Part shown: positions 9,272-16,699 of the stretch, piece by piece
Numbering within the stretch: the first letter of the stretch is position 1
Layout of the letters: every line of letters begins with the position of its first letter
Source of the DNA: CAZVYN01 sp964631125
Lineage (GTDB): Bacteria; Eisenbacteria; RBG-16-71-46; CAIMUX01
Assembly (NCBI GenBank): GCA_964631125.1
Contig: CAZVYN010000011.1
Coordinates: 4,930-68,929, forward strand
Direction: 5' to 3'
DNA length: 64,000 bases
The notes under the pieces: model-generated
What the model saw: the letters and a program-made list of their open reading frames with translations, nothing else
Databases searched by the model: none
Told to the model about the DNA's origin: nothing
Position numbers and translations under genes: made by a program

Positions 9272-9776
9272 GTCAGGCCGCCCCGCGGGACTCGCCGACT
9301 GTAGGCGGCGGCTGGGTACGAACGGTCGGCATCCACACTCTTCTGTATAGATTGAAAACTCCGATGCGCACGACATTCGTGAAACTGAGCTCGTGCGGCC
9401 GGGTAGCATGCAAGCGATCGGAGATCGGCGCCTCCGCCTTCCCGATGTCTCCGCTCGAGGATACCTGACGTGCCCCTCGCTCCGCCCTACGCTCGAATGG
9501 CTCGGATCGGAGTGTCCCTCCTCTTGCTCTCCTTCGTCTGTCTCGATGGCGGACGGATCGAGCGTCCGCAGTGCCCGGAGGTCCAGGTATCTAACCTCGC
9601 CGCAATTGGCTAGGCGGGCACTCGGGGGATCGAGTAGAAGAGTCGTGTGGCGGCGCGGGGGTGCGGCCTACGGAAGCCGACAGAAGTGCTGGAACATCTC
9701 CACCGCCGGGGGCGATCCTCTCCACGGGCCGCACCCGGCCCGAGAGGCGCCATCCCCCGATCTCGAGGAGGAGACC
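9272..9776. other. 505-bp intergenic region between divergent genes
   Basis: Separates the SGNH hydrolase (leftward) from the secreted protein at 9777 (rightward). It holds an A/T-richer patch at 9341-9360 (TGTATAGATTGAAAAC), unusual for this genome, and TAGCAT at 9404-9409 as a possible -10, without a good -35. A 38-codon frame at 9497-9613 begins like a signal peptide but has no ribosome binding site. No tRNA or clear hairpin terminator seen. Confidence 0.4.
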
Positions 9777-10487
9777 ATGCACCGGATTTTCGCCTTCGCT
9801 CTTCTCACCTTCATGGCAACCGCCGCGCGGGCGACCACCTTCACCGACGACTTCGAGGGCGGGAGCAATGCCGCCGGGTGGTCTTACCTCCAAGGGGGAG
9901 ACATCTTGGAGGAAAGCGGCGGGAATCCCGGCGGGTGGCTACACCAGCCGCTCTACGACACGTTCGATCCCGCCGTGCAGTCCGCTTGGGGGAACGACAC
10001 GCCGTTCGCGGGTGACTACCAGGCGGCGCAGGTCTCCCGGATCAGCTTCGATCTACAAACTCTCGACGCCGACTTCGGCGACGGGACCGGTTTCTTCGTC
10101 GCGCTCGTTCTGCGCAACACCCACGGAACACCCGACGACTTCGATGACGACGACTACGCCTACTTCGTCGGCCCAAACGTTCCCATCATCGGGCAAGGCT
10201 GGGTCCACTACGACGTGGATGTACCGAGCCAGTCGGTCGATCCGGTCCCGGCCGGTTGGACCGGCGGCTGGTCGGGCGACTGCGAGAACTTCCGGCCCGG
10301 CGTCGATTGGAACGACATCATGACGAGCGTCGATCGAGTCGAGATCCACTATCTCTCGCCCTGCCTCTTCGCCATCTTCCAGCAGTGGAATGTCGGCGCG
10401 GATAACATCTCCATCGAGTACGTCGGCGAGCCGACCCCGAGCGAAGAGACGAGCTGGGGCGCGGTGAAGAATCTCTACCTTCGCTAG
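9777..10487 (+). CDS. Secreted protein, choice-of-anchor-like, with TSWG-x2-K C-terminal tail
   Basis: 236 aa starting at ATG 9777 behind GAGGAGGAG. The first ~20 residues form a signal peptide (HRIFAFALLTFMATAARA). The mature part opens with TTFTDDFEGGSNAAGW, the beginning seen in many lectin-like or choice-of-anchor jelly-roll domains, and is rich in Asp, Gly and aromatic residues; two cysteines sit late in the domain. It ends SEETSWGAVKNLYLR. The same pattern ends the unrelated beta-helix protein at 42083-43483. The tail lacks the hydrophobic helix plus arginines of PEP-CTERM, so it looks like a different sorting or anchoring signal. Function of the folded domain unknown, perhaps carbohydrate binding. 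Start and export are well supported; the role of the tail is inference. Confidence 0.72.
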   Translation: MHRIFAFALLTFMATAARATTFTDDFEGGSNAAGWSYLQGGDILEESGGNPGGWLHQPLYDTFDPAVQSAWGNDTPFAGDYQAAQVSRISFDLQTLDADFGDGTGFFVALVLRNTHGTPDDFDDDDYAYFVGPNVPIIGQGWVHYDVDVPSQSVDPVPAGWTGGWSGDCENFRPGVDWNDIMTSVDRVEIHYLSPCLFAIFQQWNVGADNISIEYVGEPTPSEETSWGAVKNLYLR

Positions 10488-10533
10488 CCTGCTCTCCTCG
10501 TCGAACCGCGTCCGCCCTCTGTGCGCCCAGTCG

Positions 10534-11964
10534 GTGCGCGGCGAACGCGCATTCGTCCTCTATTGGATGACGTCGGCGCGGCGCGTCGAGTGGAACTTCG
10601 CGCTGGATCGGGCGATCGCGCACGCGGAAGAACTCGGACGACCCCTCGTCATCCTGGAGGCGCTGCGAGTCGGGTATCGCTGGGCGTCCGAGCGGTTCCA
10701 CCGCTTCGTGCTCGAGGGGATGGCCGACAACGCGGCGCGCCTCCGCGGGTCTCCGGTTACCTACTACCCGTACGTCGAGCCCGAGAAGGACGCGGGGAAG
10801 GGCCTGCTGCCAGCGCTCGCCGCGCACGCCTGCGTCGTCGTGACCGACGACTTCCCCTGCTTCATGCTCCCGGCCATGACCGCGGCGGCCGCGAGTCAGC
10901 TCGACGTGCGGATGGAGGCGGTCGATTCGAACGGGCTCTGGCCGATGCGGTCGGGCGAGCGCCTCTTTCCGAGCGCGCACACGTTTCGCCGGCATCTCCA
11001 GAAGCAACTCGCCCCCCATCTCTTGGAGACGCCGCGCGCGAGGCCACTGAGTCGTTCGACGTTGCCGCGCCTCGCGGAGCTTCCGCCCGACATCGTGAGG
11101 CGCTGGCCCCCGACTAAATTGTCCGGAGTCGACGCAACGTTTGTGAGCCTGTCCGAGTTGCCGATCGATCACGACGTCCAACCGGTCGACCGACTCCCCG
11201 GCGGCGCGACGGCGGCCGCGGGCCGATGGCGCGCCTTCTCCGACCACGCGCTCTCCGCGTACGACGTCAACCGCAACGCCCCCGACGGCTCGGGCGTGAG
11301 CGGCCTCTCGCCGTATCTCCACTTCGGACACATTTCGACCCACCAGATCTTCGACGACCTCGCGCGCCGGGAGAAGTGGTCGATGGATCGACTGGCGCCC
11401 CGAGCCACCGGCAGTCGCGAGGGTTGGTGGGGGATGCCCTCGCCGGTCGAGGCCTTCCTGGATCAGATCGTCACGTGGCGCGAGTTGGGTTTCAACGGGT
11501 GCGCCTTTGATCCGTCTTACGATCGATATGAGTCGCTCCCGGGCTGGGCGCAGGCGACACTGCGCAAGCACGCGGGCGATGCCCGTGAGTGGACCTACTC
11601 GTCGGCGGAGTTCGAGGAGTCCGCCACCCACGATCGGCTCTGGAATGCAGCGCAGCGACAGCTCAGGCGCGACGGGCTGATCCACAACTATCTCCGTATG
11701 CTCTGGGGGAAGAAGATCCTCGAGTGGTCGGAAACTCCCCAAGAGGCGCTCGAGGTGATGATCCACTTGAACAACAAGTACGCGCTCGACGGGAGAGACC
11801 CCAATTCGTATAGCGGCATCTTCTGGACCCTCGGTCGATACGATCGTCCGTGGGGGCCGGAACGTGAGATCTTCGGAACGGTGCGTTTCATGAGCTCCGA
11901 GAACACAGCGAGGAAGATGCGATTGAACGACTATCTCGCGCGCTACGGCGCGGCGCAGGACTGA
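10534..11964 (+). CDS. phr: Class II CPD photolyase
   Basis: Flavin-dependent deoxyribodipyrimidine photolyase that repairs cyclobutane dimers with blue light. 476 aa from GTG 10534. The class II signature is clear: VLYWMTSARRVEWNFAL near the N terminus, MLWGKKILEW, LNNKYALDGRDPNSYSGIFW, then IFGTVRFMSS and NTARK at the C terminus; these shape the FAD pocket and the electron-transfer Trp chain. The usual family N terminus is longer, and the codons before 10534 (NRVRPLCAQSV) resemble that missing part, yet no ATG, GTG or TTG lies in frame back to the stop at 10465. The true start may be non-standard. Followed by the epimerase fusion after 7 nt, so probably co-transcribed. Confidence 0.93.
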   Translation: MRGERAFVLYWMTSARRVEWNFALDRAIAHAEELGRPLVILEALRVGYRWASERFHRFVLEGMADNAARLRGSPVTYYPYVEPEKDAGKGLLPALAAHACVVVTDDFPCFMLPAMTAAAASQLDVRMEAVDSNGLWPMRSGERLFPSAHTFRRHLQKQLAPHLLETPRARPLSRSTLPRLAELPPDIVRRWPPTKLSGVDATFVSLSELPIDHDVQPVDRLPGGATAAAGRWRAFSDHALSAYDVNRNAPDGSGVSGLSPYLHFGHISTHQIFDDLARREKWSMDRLAPRATGSREGWWGMPSPVEAFLDQIVTWRELGFNGCAFDPSYDRYESLPGWAQATLRKHAGDAREWTYSSAEFEESATHDRLWNAAQRQLRRDGLIHNYLRMLWGKKILEWSETPQEALEVMIHLNNKYALDGRDPNSYSGIFWTLGRYDRPWGPEREIFGTVRFMSSENTARKMRLNDYLARYGAAQD

Positions 11965-11971
11965 GCGGCCG

Positions 11972-13351
11972 GTGCCGGAGTTCCTGCATCGCAGTCGCCT
12001 CGATCATCCGGCCGCCGAGGTCTTCGCGTGGCATGCGAGGCCGGGCGCCTTCGAACGGTTGATGCCCCCCTGGATCGACGCGCGTGTGCTCGAACGCACC
12101 GGCGGACTGCAAGACGGCGCGCGTCTCGTCTTCGAGATCCGGCGAGGGCCGCTGCGCCAGAAGTGGGTGGCGGTTCATCGCGGGTACATCGAGGGGCGGG
12201 AGTTCACCGACGTCCAACTGCGCGGACCGTTCGCCCACTGGGAGCACACCCATCGTTTCGAAGCGGTGGACGAGACGAGTTGCCTGACCGAGGACCTGGT
12301 CCACTACCAGCTTCCGGGCGGACGGGTGGGACGGCTGCTCGGCGACGGCGTCGTGCGGCGTGAGCTGGTGCGAATGTTCACGCTGCGTCACGACCGCACC
12401 CGACTCGACCTGGCGCGTCACGCGCGTTTCGGGGATCGGCCGCGGCAACGCATCGCCGTCACCGGCGCGAGCGGACTGATCGGCCGATCGCTCTGCGCCT
12501 TCCTCACCACGGGCGGCCATGAGGTCGTGCGGGTGGTCCGCCGCGCGCCGCGCGCCGGTGAGATCGGCTGGGATCCGAGCGCGGGCCGACTCGACGCGAA
12601 CGCGCTGGAGGGGATCGACGCGATCGTCCATCTGGCGGGGGAGAGCATCGCCTCGGGGCGTTGGACCGAGAAGAAGAAGCGCGAAATCCAGGAGAGCCGG
12701 GTCGCCGGAACGCGACTGATCGCTCGCGCGCTCACCAAGCTGGTGCGACCCCCGCGCACATGGATCTGCGCATCCGCCATCGGCTACTACGGCGACCGTG
12801 GGGACGAGATCGTGACGGAGGAGAGCGGCCCCGGGACCGAGTTCGTCAGCACTTCGTGCGTGGCGTGGGAGGCCGAGACGGAACCGGCCGCCCAGGCGGG
12901 AATCCGTGTCGCCAAGCTGCGAACCGGCATCGTGCTCTCCGCGGCCGGCGGCGCGCTGCAGAAGATGCTCGTTCCCTTCGGCGCGGGGCTCGGCGCGATC
13001 TTCGGCACGGGCGAGCAAGCGATGAGCTGGATCGCGCACGAAGATGTGATCGGCGCGACGCACCACATCCTCTTCACCGAGGCGCTGGCCGGTCCGATCA
13101 ATCTGACCGCGCCGACGCCGGTCCCACAGCGTGAGTTCGCGCGCCTCCTGGGCGAGGTCTTGCGCAGGCCGGTCTGGGCGCGGGCCCCCGCGCCGATCGT
13201 GGAGTTGCTCTTCGGCGAGATGGGGCGGTCGCTGCTCCTGGGCGGCGCGCGGGTCGCGCCGACCAAGCTGCTCGCGCACGGCTTCGAGTTCGCGTTTCCC
13301 GATCTGGAGACGACGATGCGTTCGGAGCTGGGGCTGCTGGAAGAAGAGTGA
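11972..13351 (+). CDS. SRPBCC domain fused to TIGR01777-family NAD(P)-dependent epimerase
   Basis: 459 aa from GTG 11972, 7 nt after the photolyase. Residues ~1-150 are a START/SRPBCC ligand-binding domain (RSRLDHPAAEVFAWHARPGA; GPFAHWEHTHRFE; DLVHYQLPGG). Residues ~160-455 are an SDR-type epimerase of the TIGR01777 (YfcH/SulA-like) group: nucleotide-binding GASGLIG (165-171), IVHLAGESI, RWTEKKK, then SAIGYYGDRG with the Tyr of the active site, and a C-terminal LLLGGARVAPTKL. Fusions of these two domains are known in several bacterial groups. A hydrophobic ligand held by the first domain may be the substrate of the second, but no substrate is established. Cytosolic. Confidence 0.87.
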   Translation: MPEFLHRSRLDHPAAEVFAWHARPGAFERLMPPWIDARVLERTGGLQDGARLVFEIRRGPLRQKWVAVHRGYIEGREFTDVQLRGPFAHWEHTHRFEAVDETSCLTEDLVHYQLPGGRVGRLLGDGVVRRELVRMFTLRHDRTRLDLARHARFGDRPRQRIAVTGASGLIGRSLCAFLTTGGHEVVRVVRRAPRAGEIGWDPSAGRLDANALEGIDAIVHLAGESIASGRWTEKKKREIQESRVAGTRLIARALTKLVRPPRTWICASAIGYYGDRGDEIVTEESGPGTEFVSTSCVAWEAETEPAAQAGIRVAKLRTGIVLSAAGGALQKMLVPFGAGLGAIFGTGEQAMSWIAHEDVIGATHHILFTEALAGPINLTAPTPVPQREFARLLGEVLRRPVWARAPAPIVELLFGEMGRSLLLGGARVAPTKLLAHGFEFAFPDLETTMRSELGLLEEE

Positions 13352-13379
13352 GCGTGAGCGCAACGAGGTCCGTCGGTTG

Positions 13380-13817
13380 GTGAGTGTCACGTTGTTGCTC
13401 CACGCAGCGACGACCTGGGCGATGACCGGTCTCATCTGGTTCGTCCAGTGCGTGCACTACCCGCTCTTTCCATTCGCCGATCGCGCGCGCTTCGCGTCGT
13501 TCCATGCCGAGCACTCGATGCGCACCACCTGGGTGGTCGGGCCTCTCATGGTGGTCGAAGGAGCAACTGCGCTCGCTCTCGCTCTGGCCCCTTCGCTCGG
13601 CGCCCCTCGAGTCCCGGCGTGGCTCGGAGTCGGTCTTGTTCTCGTGGCTTGGGGCGCGACTGCGTTTGCGTCGGTTCCTCTCCACCGCTCGCTGTCGGCG
13701 GGGTTCGATTCGCGGGCCGCCGAGACTCTTGTCCTCACCAACTGGATTCGGACGCTGACGTGGACCGCGCGCGCCGCGTTGGTCAGTTGGATGATCTGGC
13801 GAGCGTCACGTTCGTAG
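13380..13817 (+). CDS. Four-helix integral membrane protein of unknown function
   Basis: About 145 aa from GTG 13380 (TTG 13377 directly before it is an alternative; GAGG lies ~12 nt upstream). Four hydrophobic segments are visible: VSVTLLLHAATTWAMTGLIW, a stretch around VVGPLMVVEGATALALALA, a third around AWLGVGLVLVAWGATAFA, and a last around ARAALVSWMIW. The conserved-looking loop VQCVHYPLFPFADRARFASF carries charged and aromatic residues between helices 1 and 2. I recognise it only as a widespread hypothetical inner-membrane protein. Its 3' end overlaps the next gene, on the other strand, by 12 bp. Confidence 0.7.
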   Translation: MSVTLLLHAATTWAMTGLIWFVQCVHYPLFPFADRARFASFHAEHSMRTTWVVGPLMVVEGATALALALAPSLGAPRVPAWLGVGLVLVAWGATAFASVPLHRSLSAGFDSRAAETLVLTNWIRTLTWTARAALVSWMIWRASRS

Positions 13818-14456
13818 CAGCTCTCGGCTGAGCCGCATCGCCGCCCGCCCCGCGACCGGGGAAACGCGCGCCGCGATCTCGATCACCGCTTCGATCTTTC
13901 GCGGCGACAAACCGACGCGGCGCGCTCCGTCGATGTGCGCTCGCAGTTGGCGCTCCGCGCGCAGCACGACGAGGATCGGGAGGATCCACGCTTCTCGCTC
14001 GGCCAACGAGAGGACCGGGCGGCCCAAGACCTTTCCGTATCCCTCGACGATCATCCAGTCGGCGATCTCGGGATGCAGCCGCGCTATGTTCACGCGCAGC
14101 CGATCGTAGGAAGGACCGTAGACCCGCCGACAGGTCGACTCGCCGCGCCGCCACCACTCGGCCAGCAGCGGCCGCCGCTTCGCCAGCGCGCGCTCCAGGT
14201 CGGGCGTTTCGGTAAAGAGGCCGTCGTCGACCTCTTGGCCCCGAGGCCTCGGCGGGTCGGTCGCGGCCAGCGCCTCCAGCCCCTGCAGCGCGCGTGGGAA
14301 GCCGAGGAAGAGGTACGACTGCAGCAGTCCCTCGGCCAGATAGCGCCGCGGAACTCGCTTGGCGCGCGCGTCGGCGAGATGACGCTCGAGTTCGCGCACG
14401 CGCCCCGCCGCCAGGAGCGCCGCCGTCCGCGCGCCGCACTCCATCCGCCGCGTCAC
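13806..14456 (-). CDS. Carboxymuconolactone decarboxylase-like (AhpD fold) protein
   Basis: 216 aa, ATG at 14456, overlapping the glycyl-tRNA synthetase gene upstream by 4 nt (ATGA), so translated with it. The middle, ESTCRRVYGPSYDRLRVNIA followed by LHPEIADWMIVEGYGKVLGR, and the end HIDGARRVGLSPRKIEAVIE, have the spacing of CMD/AhpD helices. The CxxC redox pair of AhpD is not seen where expected; only one Cys (in ESTCRR) remains in this part, so peroxidase-reductase activity is doubtful. It may be a structural or decarboxylase-like member. Cytosolic; role unknown. Confidence 0.68.
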   Translation of the reverse strand: MTRRMECGARTAALLAAGRVRELERHLADARAKRVPRRYLAEGLLQSYLFLGFPRALQGLEALAATDPPRPRGQEVDDGLFTETPDLERALAKRRPLLAEWWRRGESTCRRVYGPSYDRLRVNIARLHPEIADWMIVEGYGKVLGRPVLSLAEREAWILPILVVLRAERQLRAHIDGARRVGLSPRKIEAVIEIAARVSPVAGRAAMRLSRELLRT

Positions 14457-15778
14457 GACGCCAGTTGCGCGAGAAGGAATCCCTTCAGCTCCGACAGGTT
14501 CAGCCGCTCCTGCTTGCAGGAATCGCGGTAGCGGATCGTGACCGACTCGTTGGTCAACGTCTCGGAATCGACGGTGATGCAGTACGGCGTGCCGACTTCG
14601 TCCATTCGTCGATAGCGGCGGCCGATGGCGGCCTTCTCATCGTAGAAGACCTCCATGTGCGGACGCAGCTCCGCCACGATCTTGGCGGCGATCTCGGGCA
14701 TGCCGTCCTTCTTCACCAGCGGGAGCACCGCGACTTTGATCGGCGCGAGCCGCGGGTGGAACGAGAGGTAGACCCGCTCTTCGCCTTCGACCGTGTCCTC
14801 GCGATAGGCGTCGATGAGGAAGGTCAGGAGCGAGCGGTCACACCCGGCCGACGTCTCGATGATGACGGGGATGTAGCGCTCCTTCGTCTCGTCGTCGAAA
14901 TACTCCTGCTTCTTGCCGGAGAACTCCTGATGGCGAGTGAGATCGAAGTCGCCGCGATTGTGGATCCCCTCGAGTTCCTTCCAGCCGAAGGGGAACTCGT
15001 ACTCGATGTCGAAGGCGGCGCGCGCGTAGTGGGCGAGCTCGTCTTTCATGTGCTGATGGAAGCGAAGCTTCTCCTCGCGCACGCCGAGGTCGAGATACCA
15101 CTGCATGCGCGCGGCCTTCCACTGCTCGAACCACTCCATGTCGGTCCCCGGCTTGACGAAGAACTGCATCTCCATCTGCTCGAACTCGCGCGTGCGGAAG
15201 ATGAAGTTGCCCGGCGTGATCTCGTTGCGAAAGGCTTTGCCGATCTGCGCGATACCGAAGGGGATCTTCTGGCGCGACGAGACGCGCACGTTCTCGAAGT
15301 TGACGTAGATCCCCTGCGCCGTCTCCGGCCGCAGGTAGACGACCGACGCGTCTTCCTCCACCGGCCCCATGAAGGTCTTGAACATCAGATTGAAGCGACG
15401 CGGCTCGGTCAGTTGACACTTGTCGTGCTCACCCGGATGCTTGCTCGGCTTCAGCGGGCACTGCGCCTGCGGGATCAGATCCTCGCGGAATCGCGCCTTG
15501 CACTCTTTGCAGTCGACCAACGGATCGGTGAAGTTCTCGACGTGGCCCGAGGCATGCCAGACCTTCGGATGCATCAGGATCGCGGCGTCGAGCCCCTCGA
15601 CGTCGTCGCGCAGCTGCGTCATCGTCTTCCACCAGGCCGACTTCACGTTGTGCTTCAAGCGCACGCCGAGAGGGCCGTAGTCCCAGCAGGCGTTGATCCC
15701 GCCGTAGATCTCGCTCGACGGGAAGACGAACCCCCGGCGCTTCGAGAGGCCCGTGATCTTCTCCATGGTGACGCTCAT
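14453..15778 (-). CDS. glyQS: Glycyl-tRNA synthetase, single-chain alpha2 type
   Basis: Attaches glycine to tRNA-Gly. 441 aa, the length of the bacterial dimeric class (not the tetrameric glyQ/glyS form). Visible class II features: LSKRRGFVFPSSEIYGGING-like opening (here GGINACWDYGPLG), motif 2 FRNEITPGNFIFRTREFEQM, an RPETAQGIYVNF stretch, and the C-terminal anticodon-binding domain (APIKVAVLPLVKKDGM; SVTIRYRDSCKQERL). ATG at 15778 follows a GGGGGAGAGG stretch. The downstream CMD-like gene overlaps by 4 nt. Divergent from suhB, with a 138-bp shared intergenic region. Confidence 0.97.
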   Translation of the reverse strand: MSVTMEKITGLSKRRGFVFPSSEIYGGINACWDYGPLGVRLKHNVKSAWWKTMTQLRDDVEGLDAAILMHPKVWHASGHVENFTDPLVDCKECKARFREDLIPQAQCPLKPSKHPGEHDKCQLTEPRRFNLMFKTFMGPVEEDASVVYLRPETAQGIYVNFENVRVSSRQKIPFGIAQIGKAFRNEITPGNFIFRTREFEQMEMQFFVKPGTDMEWFEQWKAARMQWYLDLGVREEKLRFHQHMKDELAHYARAAFDIEYEFPFGWKELEGIHNRGDFDLTRHQEFSGKKQEYFDDETKERYIPVIIETSAGCDRSLLTFLIDAYREDTVEGEERVYLSFHPRLAPIKVAVLPLVKKDGMPEIAAKIVAELRPHMEVFYDEKAAIGRRYRRMDEVGTPYCITVDSETLTNESVTIRYRDSCKQERLNLSELKGFLLAQLAS

Positions 15779-15851
15779 CGCGAACCTCTCCCCCTCGAAG
15801 CCCGCGGGAGCGGGCGACGGTCACTGATCCGTTTCGAACACGATTCGCGGT

Positions 15852-15880
15852 AAGGTACCGGCTTCGCCGGACCTGCTCAA
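15852..15880 (-). promoter_or_regulatory. Candidate promoter for glyQS
   Basis: Read on the minus strand: TTGAGC (15880-15875), 17 bp, TACCTT (15857-15852), about 73 bp before the glyQS ATG. The spacer contains a perfect 5-bp inverted repeat, CCGGC-TTC-GCCGG (15858-15870). The intergenic region is shared with suhB on the other strand, for which I found no convincing promoter. Confidence 0.33.
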
Positions 15881-15916
15881 CCCCTGCACCTCTAGCCGAG
15901 ACGGAGCCCCACGGAC

Positions 15917-16699
15917 GTGAACGAGATCCTCGAGTTCGCCACCGTCATCGCGCGGGAGGCGGGCGCGCGTCTGCTCTCGGCCCACGGCTCGATCGCGCGC
16001 GACGCGGTCGGCTACAAGGGATGGCGGAATCTGGTGACCGAACTGGACCTCGAGGTCGAGCGTCACCTGACGGAACGCATCGGCGCCCGCTATCCCGATC
16101 ACGCCATCCTGGCCGAGGAGGGGTTCGACAAGGCGGGGACCTCCGGCCTCCGCTGGATCATCGATCCGCTCGATGGCACCACGAACTACGTCCACGGACA
16201 TCCGATGTACTGCGTCTCGATCGGCGTCCATGACGCTCACGGCCCGCTGGCCGGCGTCATCTTCGCGCCTTACCTGGACGAACTATTCCGCGCCTCGCGC
16301 GGCGAGGGCGCCTGGTTCGACCTGGACCGGCGCATGCGGGTCTCGCGCGAGGGCGACCTCTCCCGCGCCCTGCTGGCCAGCGGTTTCACCTACCGAGGCG
16401 GCGAGGCGCTCGAACGGAACCTCACTCACTGGACGAGTCTCGCCCGCAAGAGTCGCGGATTGCGCCGCTGCGGCTCGGCGGCGCTCGACCTGGCGTATGT
16501 CGCCGCCGGTCGCTACGACGGATTCTGGGAGTTGAAGCTCAGTCCCTGGGATGTCGCGGCGGGAGCGCTCCTCGTGCGGGAGGCGGGCGGGACGGTCACC
16601 GACTGTCGCGGCGGGGACGACTGGCTGACCGGCGGGACCATCCTCGCCACCAACGGCCTGCTGCATCCGCTCCTCGCTGCGGAATTGGCTGCGATATGA
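15917..16699 (+). CDS. suhB: Inositol-1-monophosphatase family protein
   Basis: 260 aa, GTG start at 15917. Mg2+-dependent sugar/inositol phosphatase fold: LAEEG (metal-binding Glu), the family motif WIIDPLDGTTNYVHG (three metal-binding Asp/Leu/Asp-Gly positions plus Thr), and the late motif KLSPWDVAAGALLVREAGG with its metal-binding Asp. Possible substrates are inositol-1-phosphate, histidinol-phosphate-like or other sugar phosphates; in many bacteria SuhB also joins ribosomal RNA antitermination complexes. Length is normal for the family (about 260). It overlaps the subtilase gene by 4 nt (ATGA), although that product is exported and the pairing is probably only transcriptional. Confidence 0.94.
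   Translation: MNEILEFATVIAREAGARLLSAHGSIARDAVGYKGWRNLVTELDLEVERHLTERIGARYPDHAILAEEGFDKAGTSGLRWIIDPLDGTTNYVHGHPMYCVSIGVHDAHGPLAGVIFAPYLDELFRASRGEGAWFDLDRRMRVSREGDLSRALLASGFTYRGGEALERNLTHWTSLARKSRGLRRCGSAALDLAYVAAGRYDGFWELKLSPWDVAAGALLVREAGGTVTDCRGGDDWLTGGTILATNGLLHPLLAAELAAI

Noticed and set aside
9497..9613. 38-codon frame starting like a signal peptide (MARIGVSLLLLSFVCLDGG)
   Set aside because: No ribosome binding site, very short, and no further support; left out of the gene list.
13688..13705. GGTTCGATTC-like T-loop suggesting a tRNA
   Set aside because: It lies within a membrane-protein gene and has no acceptor or anticodon stems around it.
14294..15853. 519-codon frame opposite glycyl-tRNA synthetase
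   Set aside because: Shadow of a confident gene; no family features.
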